The notes under the pieces: generated by a model | Databases searched by the model: none | Told to the model about the DNA's origin: nothing | The model's input: the letters and a program-made list of their open reading frames with translations, nothing else | Translations under genes and position numbers: made by a program | IMG/VR virus record: IMGVR_UViG_3300008107_000599 | Coordinates: 1 to 24,405 of that record | DNA from: a virus | Strand: one strand, 5' to 3' | DNA length: 24,405 nt | Part shown: one piece after another, positions 11,395 through 19,121 of the stretch | Numbering within the stretch: the stretch's first letter is position 1 | Layout of the letters: each line of letters starts with the position of its first letter

Positions 11395-13176
11395 ATGAAG
11401 ACATACTTTCTAGACATTGAGGCAAACGGATTACTCTTAGACGCTACAGATGTTTGGTGCGTAGTAGTCAGCAATGGTACAGCCACAAGAACCTTCACAC
11501 CATTTAAGAACCCAGAGCACTTAGTAGAATTACAATCTATATTAGATAAAGCTGATAGGATAGTTGGTCATAACATAATGATGTACGACCTACCTTGTTT
11601 AAAAAGATTGTATAATGTAAAGTATGACTTTACCAAAGTAGTTGATACTATACTAATAAGTAGGGCCTTACTCCCAGATCGGGAGAACGGACATAGCCTT
11701 AACGCTTGGGGACAAAGATTAGGCGTACATAAATCGGAGTTTAATGATTTTAGTCAATACTCTGAAGAAATGGTGAAGTATTGTATACAGGACGTAGTAG
11801 TAACCGAAAAACTTTATAACCATCTTATATCTGAAGTAGATATCAACGCTACCTTCATAACCATAGAGCACAAGTTCGCCTATCTAATTAACCAACAAAT
11901 CATGGCTGGATTCACGTTAGACGTAGATGGAGCTAAGAAGTTATACGACGAATTAAATATAGAGTACCAAGAACTCAGAGAGAAATTAAGTTCATTAATG
12001 CCAGCACAAAAGGATTTAACGCATTATAAAACAGTCATTAAGAAAGGTGCCCTTCTGTCAGAGAATGATACCTCATATACATATACTTCTAACAAAAAGG
12101 TAGTAACTAAGGAGTTTAAATTTACTGACCCTAATCCAACCAGTAGACTACAATTAATAGCATACTTCAAGGAATTAGGGTGGGTACCAAAAGAGTTTAC
12201 CGAAGCAGGACAGCCAGAAATTAATGAGAAAATCCTAGACTCTATAGGTACTGAATCATCTGCTATTGCTGCGAGAATGTTTAGACTTCAGAAACAAATA
12301 GGTATGATAAACGACGGACAATATGCGTGGATTAAGTGTGTTAATCACCGCACAGGAAGAGTGCACGGAGATGTTATAACCAACGGGGCAAACACCTCTA
12401 GATGTACACACTCCAAACCTAATCTAGCACAGGTAGATAAAAAGGATTTACGTATGCGTGATTTGTGGAAGCCTCGTGAAGGCTTTAAGCTAGTAGGCTG
12501 TGACGCATCATCCTTAGAACTAAGAGTACTAGGACACTATCTATCATTCTACGATAAAGGCTTATTTGCAATCGAGGTAGAAAGTGGCGACGTACACACA
12601 CGTAACAAAGATCTTGCAGGATTAGCTAAACGTGATAGTGCTAAGACCATGATATATGCACTGGTGTATGGAGCTGGTAATGCTAAGTTAGGAAAGATTA
12701 AGGCCGATGACATGGGTGTCGCAGAGAGGGATCCGGTAAAGCTTATGCGTCTTGGTACACAGCTACGCCACACAATTGAAGAACAATTCACTGGATACTC
12801 AGAATTACTTAAGGATGTACAGAACGTATTTCTAAAACGGAAATATCTTAATGGTTTAGATGGAAGGCCACTACATCCGAGAAAAGAATACTCAGCCTTG
12901 AACCTTTTAATACAATCAGCTGGCGCTATAATAATGAAGCAGGCATTAATAAATTCATATGAGCTATACACTAAAGAAGGGTTCTTACTAGGAACAGATT
13001 ACAACTACGTGGGAAACATACACGACGAAGCGCAGATAGAATGCAGACCAGAGATAGCAGAGAAGATAGGATCATTATTTAGAGATGGTATTATTAAGGC
13101 CGGTGAAGATTTTAAAATGAGATGTAAAATGGACGGTGAGTATAAAGTTGGGAATTCTTGGAAAGAAACTCATTAA
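11395..13176 (+). CDS. Family A DNA polymerase with 3'-5' exonuclease
   Basis: Replicative polymerase of the T7 gp5 type, 593 residues. Exonuclease: Asp7/Glu9 (LDIEANGL), Asp65 (HNIMMYDLP), Asp133 (YCIQDVVV). Polymerase: motif A VGCDASSLELR (367-377, Asp370), motif B RDSAKTMIYALVYGAG (413-428) and motif C NIHDEAQIE (541-549, Asp544). Tyr421 sits at the position equivalent to E. coli Phe762/T7 Tyr526, as in most lytic phage polymerases. It is about 110 residues shorter than T7 gp5, and the thioredoxin-binding insertion is not apparent. AAGG upstream; it follows ERF closely. Confidence 0.95.
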   Translation: MKTYFLDIEANGLLLDATDVWCVVVSNGTATRTFTPFKNPEHLVELQSILDKADRIVGHNIMMYDLPCLKRLYNVKYDFTKVVDTILISRALLPDRENGHSLNAWGQRLGVHKSEFNDFSQYSEEMVKYCIQDVVVTEKLYNHLISEVDINATFITIEHKFAYLINQQIMAGFTLDVDGAKKLYDELNIEYQELREKLSSLMPAQKDLTHYKTVIKKGALLSENDTSYTYTSNKKVVTKEFKFTDPNPTSRLQLIAYFKELGWVPKEFTEAGQPEINEKILDSIGTESSAIAARMFRLQKQIGMINDGQYAWIKCVNHRTGRVHGDVITNGANTSRCTHSKPNLAQVDKKDLRMRDLWKPREGFKLVGCDASSLELRVLGHYLSFYDKGLFAIEVESGDVHTRNKDLAGLAKRDSAKTMIYALVYGAGNAKLGKIKADDMGVAERDPVKLMRLGTQLRHTIEEQFTGYSELLKDVQNVFLKRKYLNGLDGRPLHPRKEYSALNLLIQSAGAIIMKQALINSYELYTKEGFLLGTDYNYVGNIHDEAQIECRPEIAEKIGSLFRDGIIKAGEDFKMRCKMDGEYKVGNSWKETH

Positions 13177-13181
13177 ATATG

Positions 13182-13210
13182 TTGACACCGGTTTTATTGC
13201 GTAGTATCCT
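13182..13210 (+). promoter_or_regulatory. Promoter with short leader and AGGAGAACAACA start module
   Basis: TTGACA (13182-13187), 17 bp, TATCCT (13205-13210), with the ATG at 13236 exactly 31 bases after the first base of the -10. The ribosome-site/start stretch AGGAGAACAACAATGA is identical to that at 15849-15864, where the same spacing is kept. Confidence 0.65.
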
Positions 13211-13235
13211 TAAATCATAACCCAGGAGAACAACA

Positions 13236-13460
13236 ATGAAAAATATAATAGAAACACCTAGCGAGAACAGAATCAAAACCATCTTAGGCTCTATTTATAA
13301 AAACGTAAATACCCTAGAAGATTTTTCTCCAAAAAATAAAGCATTAAAAAGTTTTATAAAATATCATTTAAACATAGTACATAACGAACACACTAGCTTA
13401 TCTCAGTTAGAGAAAGTTGACGCTATCTTTAATAACATGGTATCTAAAATTAATAAATAG
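13236..13460 (+). CDS. Small basic hypothetical protein (74 aa)
   Basis: First gene after the promoter at 13182-13210, with an AGGAG site. Basic and helical (SPKNKALKSFIKYHLNIVHN); no recognised motif. It is followed within ten bases by the AdoMetDC-like gene, with AGGAGG between. Function unknown. Confidence 0.65.
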   Translation: MKNIIETPSENRIKTILGSIYKNVNTLEDFSPKNKALKSFIKYHLNIVHNEHTSLSQLEKVDAIFNNMVSKINK

Positions 13461-13469
13461 GAGGACAAC

Positions 13470-13856
13470 ATGGCATTCAAACCAATACACAAACACTTAG
13501 TAATAAAGGCTAAAGTAACCTTACCTATAACATCTGAATCACAAGGAAATACATTCATGGTATCCCTTATAGAGAAAATAGGAATGGTACAAGTAACTCC
13601 AGCCAGATCAGTATATGTATCCGAGGAAGGAAACGAAGGATTAACCGGATCTGTAAACCTAGCTACGTCACATATAGCATATCATATATGGGATAAGGAA
13701 AACTTACTAATGATGGACGTATATAGCTGCAGAGATTTTGATATTGACATTGTATTCGAACACATATACGATTATATGGGAAGCCTAATAGCCGAAGCAA
13801 TAATAATTGATAGGGAAACTGGCGAGATAGAGAATCGTACAGTTAGAATAAAATGA
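13470..13856 (+). CDS. speD-like: S-adenosylmethionine decarboxylase-like proenzyme
   Basis: Pyruvoyl-dependent decarboxylase fold used in polyamine synthesis. The 128 residues match class 1b AdoMetDC in length and order: LTGSVNLATSHIAYHIWD (58-75) holds the self-cleavage site, with Ser67 as pyruvoyl precursor and His72; Cys87 lies in MDVYSCRDFD. Spacing Ser67/His72/Cys87 equals Ser63/His68/Cys83 of the Thermotoga enzyme. The usual Glu before the cleaved serine is Thr66 here. No spermidine synthase is visible nearby. Some phage and bacterial SpeD relatives have other substrates or roles, so the activity is open. AGGAGG ribosome site. Confidence 0.75.
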   Translation: MAFKPIHKHLVIKAKVTLPITSESQGNTFMVSLIEKIGMVQVTPARSVYVSEEGNEGLTGSVNLATSHIAYHIWDKENLLMMDVYSCRDFDIDIVFEHIYDYMGSLIAEAIIIDRETGEIENRTVRIK

Positions 13857-14050
13857 AAACAGTTAAACAATACTCACTAGAGACTTTACTCTCAGAGTTG
13901 AAAACAACAGTCGATGATGCAATACGAGCATCTAGAGCTATAAATGAGGATAACCCAAGTGCAATCATAGATGTAGAACTATTGATGGAAAGATCTAAAG
14001 TACTATCTATAAGAGCACGTAAGTTAGCTGGTAAAATTTATGTTGAATAA
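13853..14050 (+). CDS. Hypothetical helical protein (65 aa)
   Basis: Start overlaps the stop of the AdoMetDC-like gene (ATGA), and the end overlaps the primase/helicase start by 11 bases, so it is coupled on both sides. The product is helical with alternating acidic and basic residues (LETLLSELKTTVDDAIRASR). No recognised family. It may be a small accessory protein of the helicase; that rests on position only. Confidence 0.6.
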   Translation: MKTVKQYSLETLLSELKTTVDDAIRASRAINEDNPSAIIDVELLMERSKVLSIRARKLAGKIYVE

Positions 14051-15695
14051 AACCCTACAGCAATGTCCTAAATGTGCATCTTCAAGAAAGAAGAAACATC
14101 TAGCTACATGCTCAGTAATAGAATTTGAATCCGGATATAGCTACAAGTGCTTTCACTGCGGCTATAAAGAATTCATACAAACAAAGGAGAGGATAGTCAT
14201 GGATAAGGATGAGATAGAAAAAGTCCAGATTACAGACGCTATCGAAATACCTGATGGGGAAGTACCCTTTGAATCAGAGGATACTATATTCCATAAGTAT
14301 TACAAAGATAACAAATGCGTAATGTTGATAGCTAGACGTGGATCTGGAGATGATAAGTGGATACGCCCATTCATACTTACCGATGAGGGGTGGGTAACAT
14401 CAGATACCAAGGGACCTTTCTTGTACAGATCAGAGTTCCTGCATGATGATGGTCGCCCTGTACTAGTGGTAGAGGGTGAGAAAGCAGCTGATGCAGCCGC
14501 TAAAATATTCACTAAGGCTGACGTTGTTAGCTGGAAAGGTGGTGCGACAGCAGTCTTATTAGCGGATTGGGCCAAAATCGATAATAGGGATATAGTACTA
14601 TGGCCAGATAACGATCCAGCCGGTAAGGACGCAATGAATAAACTAGCCGGAGTATTAAAAAGTAAGAGTATCTACTTAGTAGATGTGAGTAGCTTACCAC
14701 CAAAGACAGATCTAGCAGATAACTTATCTTTGGATACAATAGCTGAGATATACAAGACACGTAAGAATGTAGCTAAGCCAATGCTTAGAGGTATAATAGA
14801 TACCGATAATGTACAATCAATGTTTGAGAATATCGAAGAAGGATTATCTCTAGGATGGCCAGGCATGGATAAGTATATTAAGCTACCGACTCACGGATTA
14901 GTAGTAATACCAGGACGTACCAACCACGGTAAGTCACTATTCCAAATAAACATGATGGCAAATCTTTTAAGACAGACTAATACAGCATGTATATACCTAT
15001 CTTACGAGATGCCTAATGATGAGATTATACTAAGGTTGATAAAGACCCTAAATGGTACAGCCTTTGATCCAGTAGGTTATAAAGATGACTTAGTATATAA
15101 ACAAAAGATACAGAATAATGAATTACCAGAAGTTGATGAAGTAAATAAATACATCCAACAAGATAGGTTATTCATAACAGATGCTGACGTAGGTGTGGAA
15201 GAAGTTGAGGAGACAATAAGATATTTAGCAGCGCTTAAGCGCAAAGTGGTTATATTCATAGATTACCTACAGTTAGTACCGGCGAACAGAGGTAGGCAGG
15301 AAAGATACTTAGAAGTTAAGAACATAGTGGAGAAATTTAGACAACTAGCAAATGAGTTTAAGTATATTATAGTAGGTGGATCACAGCTTACCTCTGGCGA
15401 TACCCCATTCCAAGATCAAGCACGTGAGAGTAAAGATATATCATTCACAGCAGCGCTTATATTAAAAGTGTGGAATAAGGAATCAGCTAGAGTTACAGGA
15501 ACAGTAAAACAAGTAAAAGACCCAGACAATCCTAGAGAGAAGATAGAAGCAGATTATTACGATGATGTACCAGGAACATTCGTGGTGGAAGTTATAAAGA
15601 GTAGGCAGGGAAGTTTAGGAAGAACTATTGGGTTTAAAACAACAAACGGATGTAAGCTTGTAGAAGCTTCCGTAGAAAGTAAGGGAGGTTTCTAA
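14040..15695 (+). CDS. Bifunctional primase/helicase (TOPRIM plus DnaB-like)
   Basis: Makes primers and unwinds DNA at the fork, like T7 gp4. Zinc ribbon at 9-40 (CPKC ... CFHC); TOPRIM region about 140-215 with VVEGEKAAD (Glu145, Glu147) and DND (190-192); RecA-like helicase from about 270 with Walker A GRTNHGKS (292-299), Walker B/H2 region VVIFIDYLQLV (403-413) and the SQL motif near 448-450. 551 residues, near the 566 of T7 gp4. It is adjacent to polymerase and exonuclease genes. The motif set supports both activities. Confidence 0.93.
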   Translation: MLNKTLQQCPKCASSRKKKHLATCSVIEFESGYSYKCFHCGYKEFIQTKERIVMDKDEIEKVQITDAIEIPDGEVPFESEDTIFHKYYKDNKCVMLIARRGSGDDKWIRPFILTDEGWVTSDTKGPFLYRSEFLHDDGRPVLVVEGEKAADAAAKIFTKADVVSWKGGATAVLLADWAKIDNRDIVLWPDNDPAGKDAMNKLAGVLKSKSIYLVDVSSLPPKTDLADNLSLDTIAEIYKTRKNVAKPMLRGIIDTDNVQSMFENIEEGLSLGWPGMDKYIKLPTHGLVVIPGRTNHGKSLFQINMMANLLRQTNTACIYLSYEMPNDEIILRLIKTLNGTAFDPVGYKDDLVYKQKIQNNELPEVDEVNKYIQQDRLFITDADVGVEEVEETIRYLAALKRKVVIFIDYLQLVPANRGRQERYLEVKNIVEKFRQLANEFKYIIVGGSQLTSGDTPFQDQARESKDISFTAALILKVWNKESARVTGTVKQVKDPDNPREKIEADYYDDVPGTFVVEVIKSRQGSLGRTIGFKTTNGCKLVEASVESKGGF

Positions 15696-15874
15696 TGTAC
15701 TGGTTTATGATTATGGAATACTTACTAAAGATGCAGCTATCTATGCTGTCAACAATACAAACAAACCCAGTAACTAAGAAGTATTTAGGTGCTGAGATAA
15801 TAAATCTTGACAATTATAGAATACAGAAGTACAATAGATATAATGCTAAGGAGAACAACAATGACAACAATTAA
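15695..15874 (+). CDS. Small hypothetical protein (59 aa)
   Basis: Overlaps the helicase stop by one base (TAATG) with a good GGAGG upstream. N-terminal part Met/Leu-rich amphipathic helix (MYWFMIMEYLLKMQLSMLST), then a polar tail ending in Asn/Asp repeats. Its last ~70 bases contain the promoter and ribosome site of the next gene (15807-15861), which explains the odd tail composition. No family recognised. Confidence 0.5.
   Translation: MYWFMIMEYLLKMQLSMLSTIQTNPVTKKYLGAEIINLDNYRIQKYNRYNAKENNNDNN
15807..15835 (+). promoter_or_regulatory. Promoter of the exonuclease gene, inside the 59-aa ORF
   Basis: TTGACA (15807-15812), 17 bp, TACAAT (15830-15835). The ATG at 15861 is 31 bases after the -10 start and is preceded by AGGAGAACAACA, the same arrangement as at 13182-13236. 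Confidence 0.65.
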
Positions 15875-16613
15875 TAAACCTAAAATATTAATATGGGATA
15901 TTGAGAATTTACCTAATAGAGGATACTTCTTTAATGTCTATAATGGACCTATGGGTACGCTACCTTTTATAGAGAAGACACACTCTATAATATCTATAGC
16001 ATACAAGTGGTTTGAAGAAGGCGAAGCACAGGTAATATCTACAGCTGACTTCCCTAAGAATCTTAAGAAAGATCCCTATGACGATAGTGAAGTAATCAAA
16101 GCTTTCGCTAAGATATATAACGAGGCTGACTACACTGTAGCTCATTATGGAGATAAGCATGATATTAAGATGTTTAACTCTAGGGTATTACTTAACGGGT
16201 TAGATCCACTAAAACCTGTGCAGTCTATAGATACATACAAATTAGTTAAGAAACATTTCAAACTAAATACTAATAAACTAGATCATATAGGGTATTGGTT
16301 AGGTGAGGGTGTCAAAAACAAGATGGAAGCTATGGATTGGGTACGATGTGCTAATGGCGATCTCGAGGCAATTAAGAAGATGGCCGAATACAATAAAGTA
16401 GACGTAGAGCTTCTTGAGAAAGTATTTATTAGATTATTACCATACGTAGATACAAAGATCAACAGCAATCTATTTGCAGTAGATGCGCCAAACCTATGCC
16501 CACACTGCTCATCACACGATGTTATTAAACGTGGATCATACTATAACAAGACGGGACGTAAGCAGATCCTATTATGCAAATCATGCTCAAAATATTTTAA
16601 TATAAAGGAGTAA
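15861..16613 (+). CDS. DnaQ/RNase H-fold 3'-5' exonuclease with zinc ribbon
   Basis: Start set at ATG 15861 (AAGGAGA site); the in-frame TTG at 15807 is the promoter -35 box. The 251 residues begin with ExoI Asp13/Glu15 (LIWDIENLP), then AHYGDKHDIKMFNSR with the ExoII Asp, and YNKVDVELLEKV with the ExoIII Tyr/Asp. The C-terminus holds a zinc ribbon (CPHC ... CKSC) with HDVIKRGSYYNKTGRKQ between, like those of IS1-type InsA proteins. This exonuclease-plus-ribbon architecture is seen in other phages near replication genes. Probably a nuclease for replication or recombination; substrate not known. Confidence 0.85.
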   Translation: MTTINKPKILIWDIENLPNRGYFFNVYNGPMGTLPFIEKTHSIISIAYKWFEEGEAQVISTADFPKNLKKDPYDDSEVIKAFAKIYNEADYTVAHYGDKHDIKMFNSRVLLNGLDPLKPVQSIDTYKLVKKHFKLNTNKLDHIGYWLGEGVKNKMEAMDWVRCANGDLEAIKKMAEYNKVDVELLEKVFIRLLPYVDTKINSNLFAVDAPNLCPHCSSHDVIKRGSYYNKTGRKQILLCKSCSKYFNIKE

Positions 16614-16617
16614 AGCC

Positions 16618-16785
16618 ATGACAGTTTTTACAAATCAGAAACGTTTTATTACACGTCTAACATATGACAAAATGTTTACTTACTTAGTTGATAAGCGCAC
16701 AATAGACTATGTAGTAAACTTAGAAGTAGAGTACGGACAGGAGGCAGTAGTAGAGGAAGCTCGTAGACTAGGCTTCAAGGAGTAA
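16618..16785 (+). CDS. Small hypothetical protein (55 aa)
   Basis: ATG at 16618 behind AAGGAG, four bases after the exonuclease stop. Basic first half (TNQKRFITRLTYDKMFTYLV) and acidic second half (LEVEYGQEAVVEEARRLGF). The gene ends two bases before the next start, and itself ends in AAGGAGTAA, supplying the next ribosome site. No family recognised. Confidence 0.6.
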   Translation: MTVFTNQKRFITRLTYDKMFTYLVDKRTIDYVVNLEVEYGQEAVVEEARRLGFKE

Positions 16786-16787
16786 TC

Positions 16788-16970
16788 ATGACAAAGGTTT
16801 TTGTATATAAAGTTGGTAGTGTACGCACTATAAATAAAAAAGAATACAAAGTAATCAATCAGTTTACAAGTAACGATTTTAGTTACTTAATGTTAAGTCA
16901 CAGCGGATCACACGCGCTGGTAGTTAAGTCGCTAATTAAATTAGGTTATATAGAGGAGTATAATACATGA
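16788..16970 (+). CDS. Small hypothetical protein (60 aa)
   Basis: ATG at 16788 using the AAGGAG at the end of the previous gene. Beta-rich N-terminal half (VFVYKVGSVRTINKKEYKVI) and a C-terminal helix. No recognised family. Its stop overlaps the next ATG (ATGA). Confidence 0.6.
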   Translation: MTKVFVYKVGSVRTINKKEYKVINQFTSNDFSYLMLSHSGSHALVVKSLIKLGYIEEYNT

Positions 16971-17338
16971 AAGTAAAAATAACTAAATTAGCTAATCATA
17001 TGGATCATATAATACGACCAGATGATTCTCAAATCGTAGTTACAGCTGGTATAAATCTACCAGTATTAATAGGTATGGGTACAACAGTAGTAATACCAAC
17101 AGGTATTAAAATCTCACTTCCAGAAGGTCATATAGGCTTACTGTCTATAGATCCACTCTTATCACTAAATAGTAACGTATCATTGGTAAACGGGATAACA
17201 ATATTAGACTCTGAGTCTACTGGTGAGGTTGTACTAGGGTTAGTAAATAATAAGTATACGTCATTCTCAGTAAACCCAGGTGATATAATAGGAACCATAC
17301 ATATAATAAAAACTGCAACAATTAAAATAGAAGGTTAA
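16967..17338 (+). CDS. Degenerate dUTPase-fold protein
   Basis: 123 residues with the dUTPase jelly-roll outline but without its catalytic residues. Motif I is AGINLP (no Asp), motif II is IDPLLSL instead of PRSGLA, motif III is ILDSESTGEV where DYRGE is expected, motif IV is GDIIGTIHI, and motif V is absent. The framework segment VVIPTGIKISLPEGH matches IIPTGISIELPIGY of the intact homologue at 1482-1856. dUTP hydrolysis looks unlikely. It could be a nucleotide sensor, a scaffold, a partner of the other copy, or a phage protein that binds a host regulator as staphylococcal dUTPases do; none is shown. Confidence 0.75.
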   Translation: MKVKITKLANHMDHIIRPDDSQIVVTAGINLPVLIGMGTTVVIPTGIKISLPEGHIGLLSIDPLLSLNSNVSLVNGITILDSESTGEVVLGLVNNKYTSFSVNPGDIIGTIHIIKTATIKIEG

Positions 17339-17340
17339 TC

Positions 17341-17634
17341 ATGACAGTTAAAGATGTACAGGGTAAAGAGAGATTAAGCCTGATTCCATATCAGGCCTTA
17401 AAAGCTATATCTAAAGTTAGAGAGTTTGGTATAAGTAAATATGGAGATGATCAATGCTGGAAGCAGGGAGATCCAAAAGACTTTATTGAAGCATCGTTAA
17501 GACATACGTACAAATATCTACATGTAGGTAAATTGGATGATGAGTCCGGCTTAAACCATATAGCACACGCAGCCTGCAGCTTAGTCCTAGCACTAGCTTT
17601 ATTAGAAGACGAACTTAATAAGGAGGCAGTATAA
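17341..17634 (+). CDS. DUF5664 / dATP-dGTP diphosphohydrolase-N-domain-like protein
   Basis: 97 all-helical residues matching the DUF5664 pattern: GKERLSLIPYQALK (8-21), GISKYGDDQCW (31-41), ASLRHTYKYLHVGK (51-64), DDESGLNHIAHAACSLVLAL (66-85). Proteins of this family are annotated as dATP/dGTP diphosphohydrolase N-terminal domains related to MazG-type nucleotide pyrophosphohydrolases. The Asp-Glu-Ser-Gly and His residues would bind metal. It sits beside the dUTPase-like gene, suggesting nucleotide-pool control. No PurZ-like gene for 2-aminoadenine DNA is visible in the window, so a Z-genome role is not supported. Confidence 0.75.
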   Translation: MTVKDVQGKERLSLIPYQALKAISKVREFGISKYGDDQCWKQGDPKDFIEASLRHTYKYLHVGKLDDESGLNHIAHAACSLVLALALLEDELNKEAV

Positions 17635-17705
17635 TGAACCTATTAATGTTAGTATCAATCTTTATATTTATGGTAATAATACTAAATCTACTTAACGACG
17701 ATTAG
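17634..17705 (+). CDS. Tiny membrane peptide (23 aa)
   Basis: ATG overlaps the preceding stop (TAATG) with AAGGAGG just upstream, a strong ribosome site. Sequence MNLLMLVSIFIFMVIILNLL, then NDD, is one transmembrane helix. Its stop (17703-17705) overlaps the stop of the convergent holin gene (17702-17704). It is the last gene of the rightward operon. Confidence 0.55.
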   Translation: MNLLMLVSIFIFMVIILNLLNDD

Positions 17706-18142
17706 TTGACGTTCTTTTCAATTAATTTAGATAGAACTCTACCAATGTTTATTTGCGTAGCGATCTTTTCTACAGTCCTCGCAGGTATATAACCAGTTAG
17801 TCCAATAGTAAGTAAATTAAATATTTCACCTATTACTGAGTTAGCTGGCATTGGCATCATTAAGTTTGGTGTAGTATATCCAAAGAAGTAAGCCACAAGC
17901 AATCCAGCAAATACAACCATTATCATTGGACGCCATACAGCTGCTAACCAATACCCACTCTGCATCTCTGAAGATATGATGTCTGCTATAGCTCTTTCTT
18001 TCTGTGCAGCAGATGAATTGGCATCACTCAGTGCTGATATCCCACTTTGTACAGTATCTAATTGACGCTCTTTAACTCCGAAGAATCCTTTTACACCAGA
18101 TCCCGCAAGCGATAGAGCACCCGATATTAATCCCGCTAACAT
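17702..18142 (-). CDS. Holin, 3-TM (gene-transfer-release type)
   Basis: Forms the membrane lesion that lets the endolysin reach the cell wall. 146 residues: an N-terminal hydrophobic/amphipathic segment (LAGLISGALSLAGSGVKGFF), a polar helical region, then YWLAAVWRPMIMVVFAGLLV, the signature WRP-containing membrane segment of the Holin_3TMs family, and a third segment near 100-120 before a basic tail. It is the last gene of the leftward late operon. The endolysin is encoded far away at 4939-5529. Confidence 0.85.
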   Translation of the reverse strand: MLAGLISGALSLAGSGVKGFFGVKERQLDTVQSGISALSDANSSAAQKERAIADIISSEMQSGYWLAAVWRPMIMVVFAGLLVAYFFGYTTPNLMMPMPANSVIGEIFNLLTIGLTGYIPARTVEKIATQINIGRVLSKLIEKNVN

Positions 18143-18151
18143 ACTAAACCT

Positions 18152-19120
18152 TTAAATAAATACAAATATTACTAATCCGTCTCCGCCGCGTCCACCAGCA
18201 CCGCCTGTAACGGTAGTACCATTGGCACCTCCACCACCTCCGCCGCCACACCCAGGTCCTCCATTACCACCGCTACCAGCTGTTACAGATGTCCCACTAA
18301 CGCTTCCGCCACCGAGTCCACCAGTTCCAATCAAGGCCGTTTTGGTAGAGCTACCAAAAAGCGATCCTGTAAAATCCATTCCACCAGATCCGTTAGCTCC
18401 AGCAGGAGCTGCAGCCACAGCATACTGAGACCATAATAATCCTGAACCAGTTATCGCTCCGCCAGCAAAGGTAGCATTAGCAGCAGATACTCCGCCACCA
18501 GCTGTTCCAGCAGTTGTAAATAACGGCGATGTAGCAGCAGTAGCTATAGCTATAGAACCACCCACAGCACCCGAAGCTCCAGCACCGCCTGCCTGACCAG
18601 CAATATAACCTGCTGCAGAGTTAGCTAGAACAAAGTTAGCAGATTGTCCGTATATAGTCTGTGCAGCTGTAGCAACACCACCTGCTGTACCCGCAGTACC
18701 AGCCACGGCACCGCCACCACCACCATCGGCCCGTATTATTACAGTGTTAGCCGTTAGCGAAGTATCTGGATAGGCCAATACGTATAATGATGTACCAGCA
18801 TTACCAGCAGTGTTAGCTGCTACCGCAGCGCCACCAATACCTCCAGTTACGTATATAACACCAGGTAATAGAATTGTAGGTATAAATAATTTAGCTACCG
18901 CACCGCTACCACCACCGCCAGCTCCAGCTACAGCAGCGCCTAATGCTGCAGTTCCACCACCAGCTCCTGACCCACCAGCTCCAATAGCCATAATCATTAC
19001 AGCAGAAGCCCATTGTGGTATAGTTACTGGTATCATACTCTGAGTACCAGCCGTACCACTCGCAGGTTTGATTATCCTTATCTTATCAGCTATAGATGGG
19101 GTACCATTAATGAAGTACAT
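18152..19120 (-). CDS. Glycine-rich tail-tip or receptor-binding protein
   Basis: 322 residues. A short N-terminal region (MYFINGTPSIADKIRIIKPA) is followed by repeated runs of four to seven glycines separated by Ala/Thr/Ser-rich strands from about 46 to the end, closing with GGRGGDGLVIFVFI. Such sequences form sandwiches of polyglycine II helices, as in the distal adhesins (gp38) of some T-even phages, with the loops contacting the receptor. GGAG precedes the ATG. It is located between other fibre genes and the holin. The reverse strand reads as a proline-rich shadow frame. Confidence 0.75.
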   Translation of the reverse strand: MYFINGTPSIADKIRIIKPASGTAGTQSMIPVTIPQWASAVMIMAIGAGGSGAGGGTAALGAAVAGAGGGGSGAVAKLFIPTILLPGVIYVTGGIGGAAVAANTAGNAGTSLYVLAYPDTSLTANTVIIRADGGGGGAVAGTAGTAGGVATAAQTIYGQSANFVLANSAAGYIAGQAGGAGASGAVGGSIAIATAATSPLFTTAGTAGGGVSAANATFAGGAITGSGLLWSQYAVAAAPAGANGSGGMDFTGSLFGSSTKTALIGTGGLGGGSVSGTSVTAGSGGNGGPGCGGGGGGGANGTTVTGGAGGRGGDGLVIFVFI

Positions 19121-19121
19121 C

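Noticed and set aside
17341-17634. Part of a 2-aminoadenine (Z) DNA system
   Set aside because: Only a DUF5664-type protein is present; no PurZ-like or DatZ-like gene is seen in the window.
18222-19043. Proline-rich plus-strand frames
   Set aside because: They are the reverse reading of glycine runs in the adhesin gene (GGN codons read as CCN).
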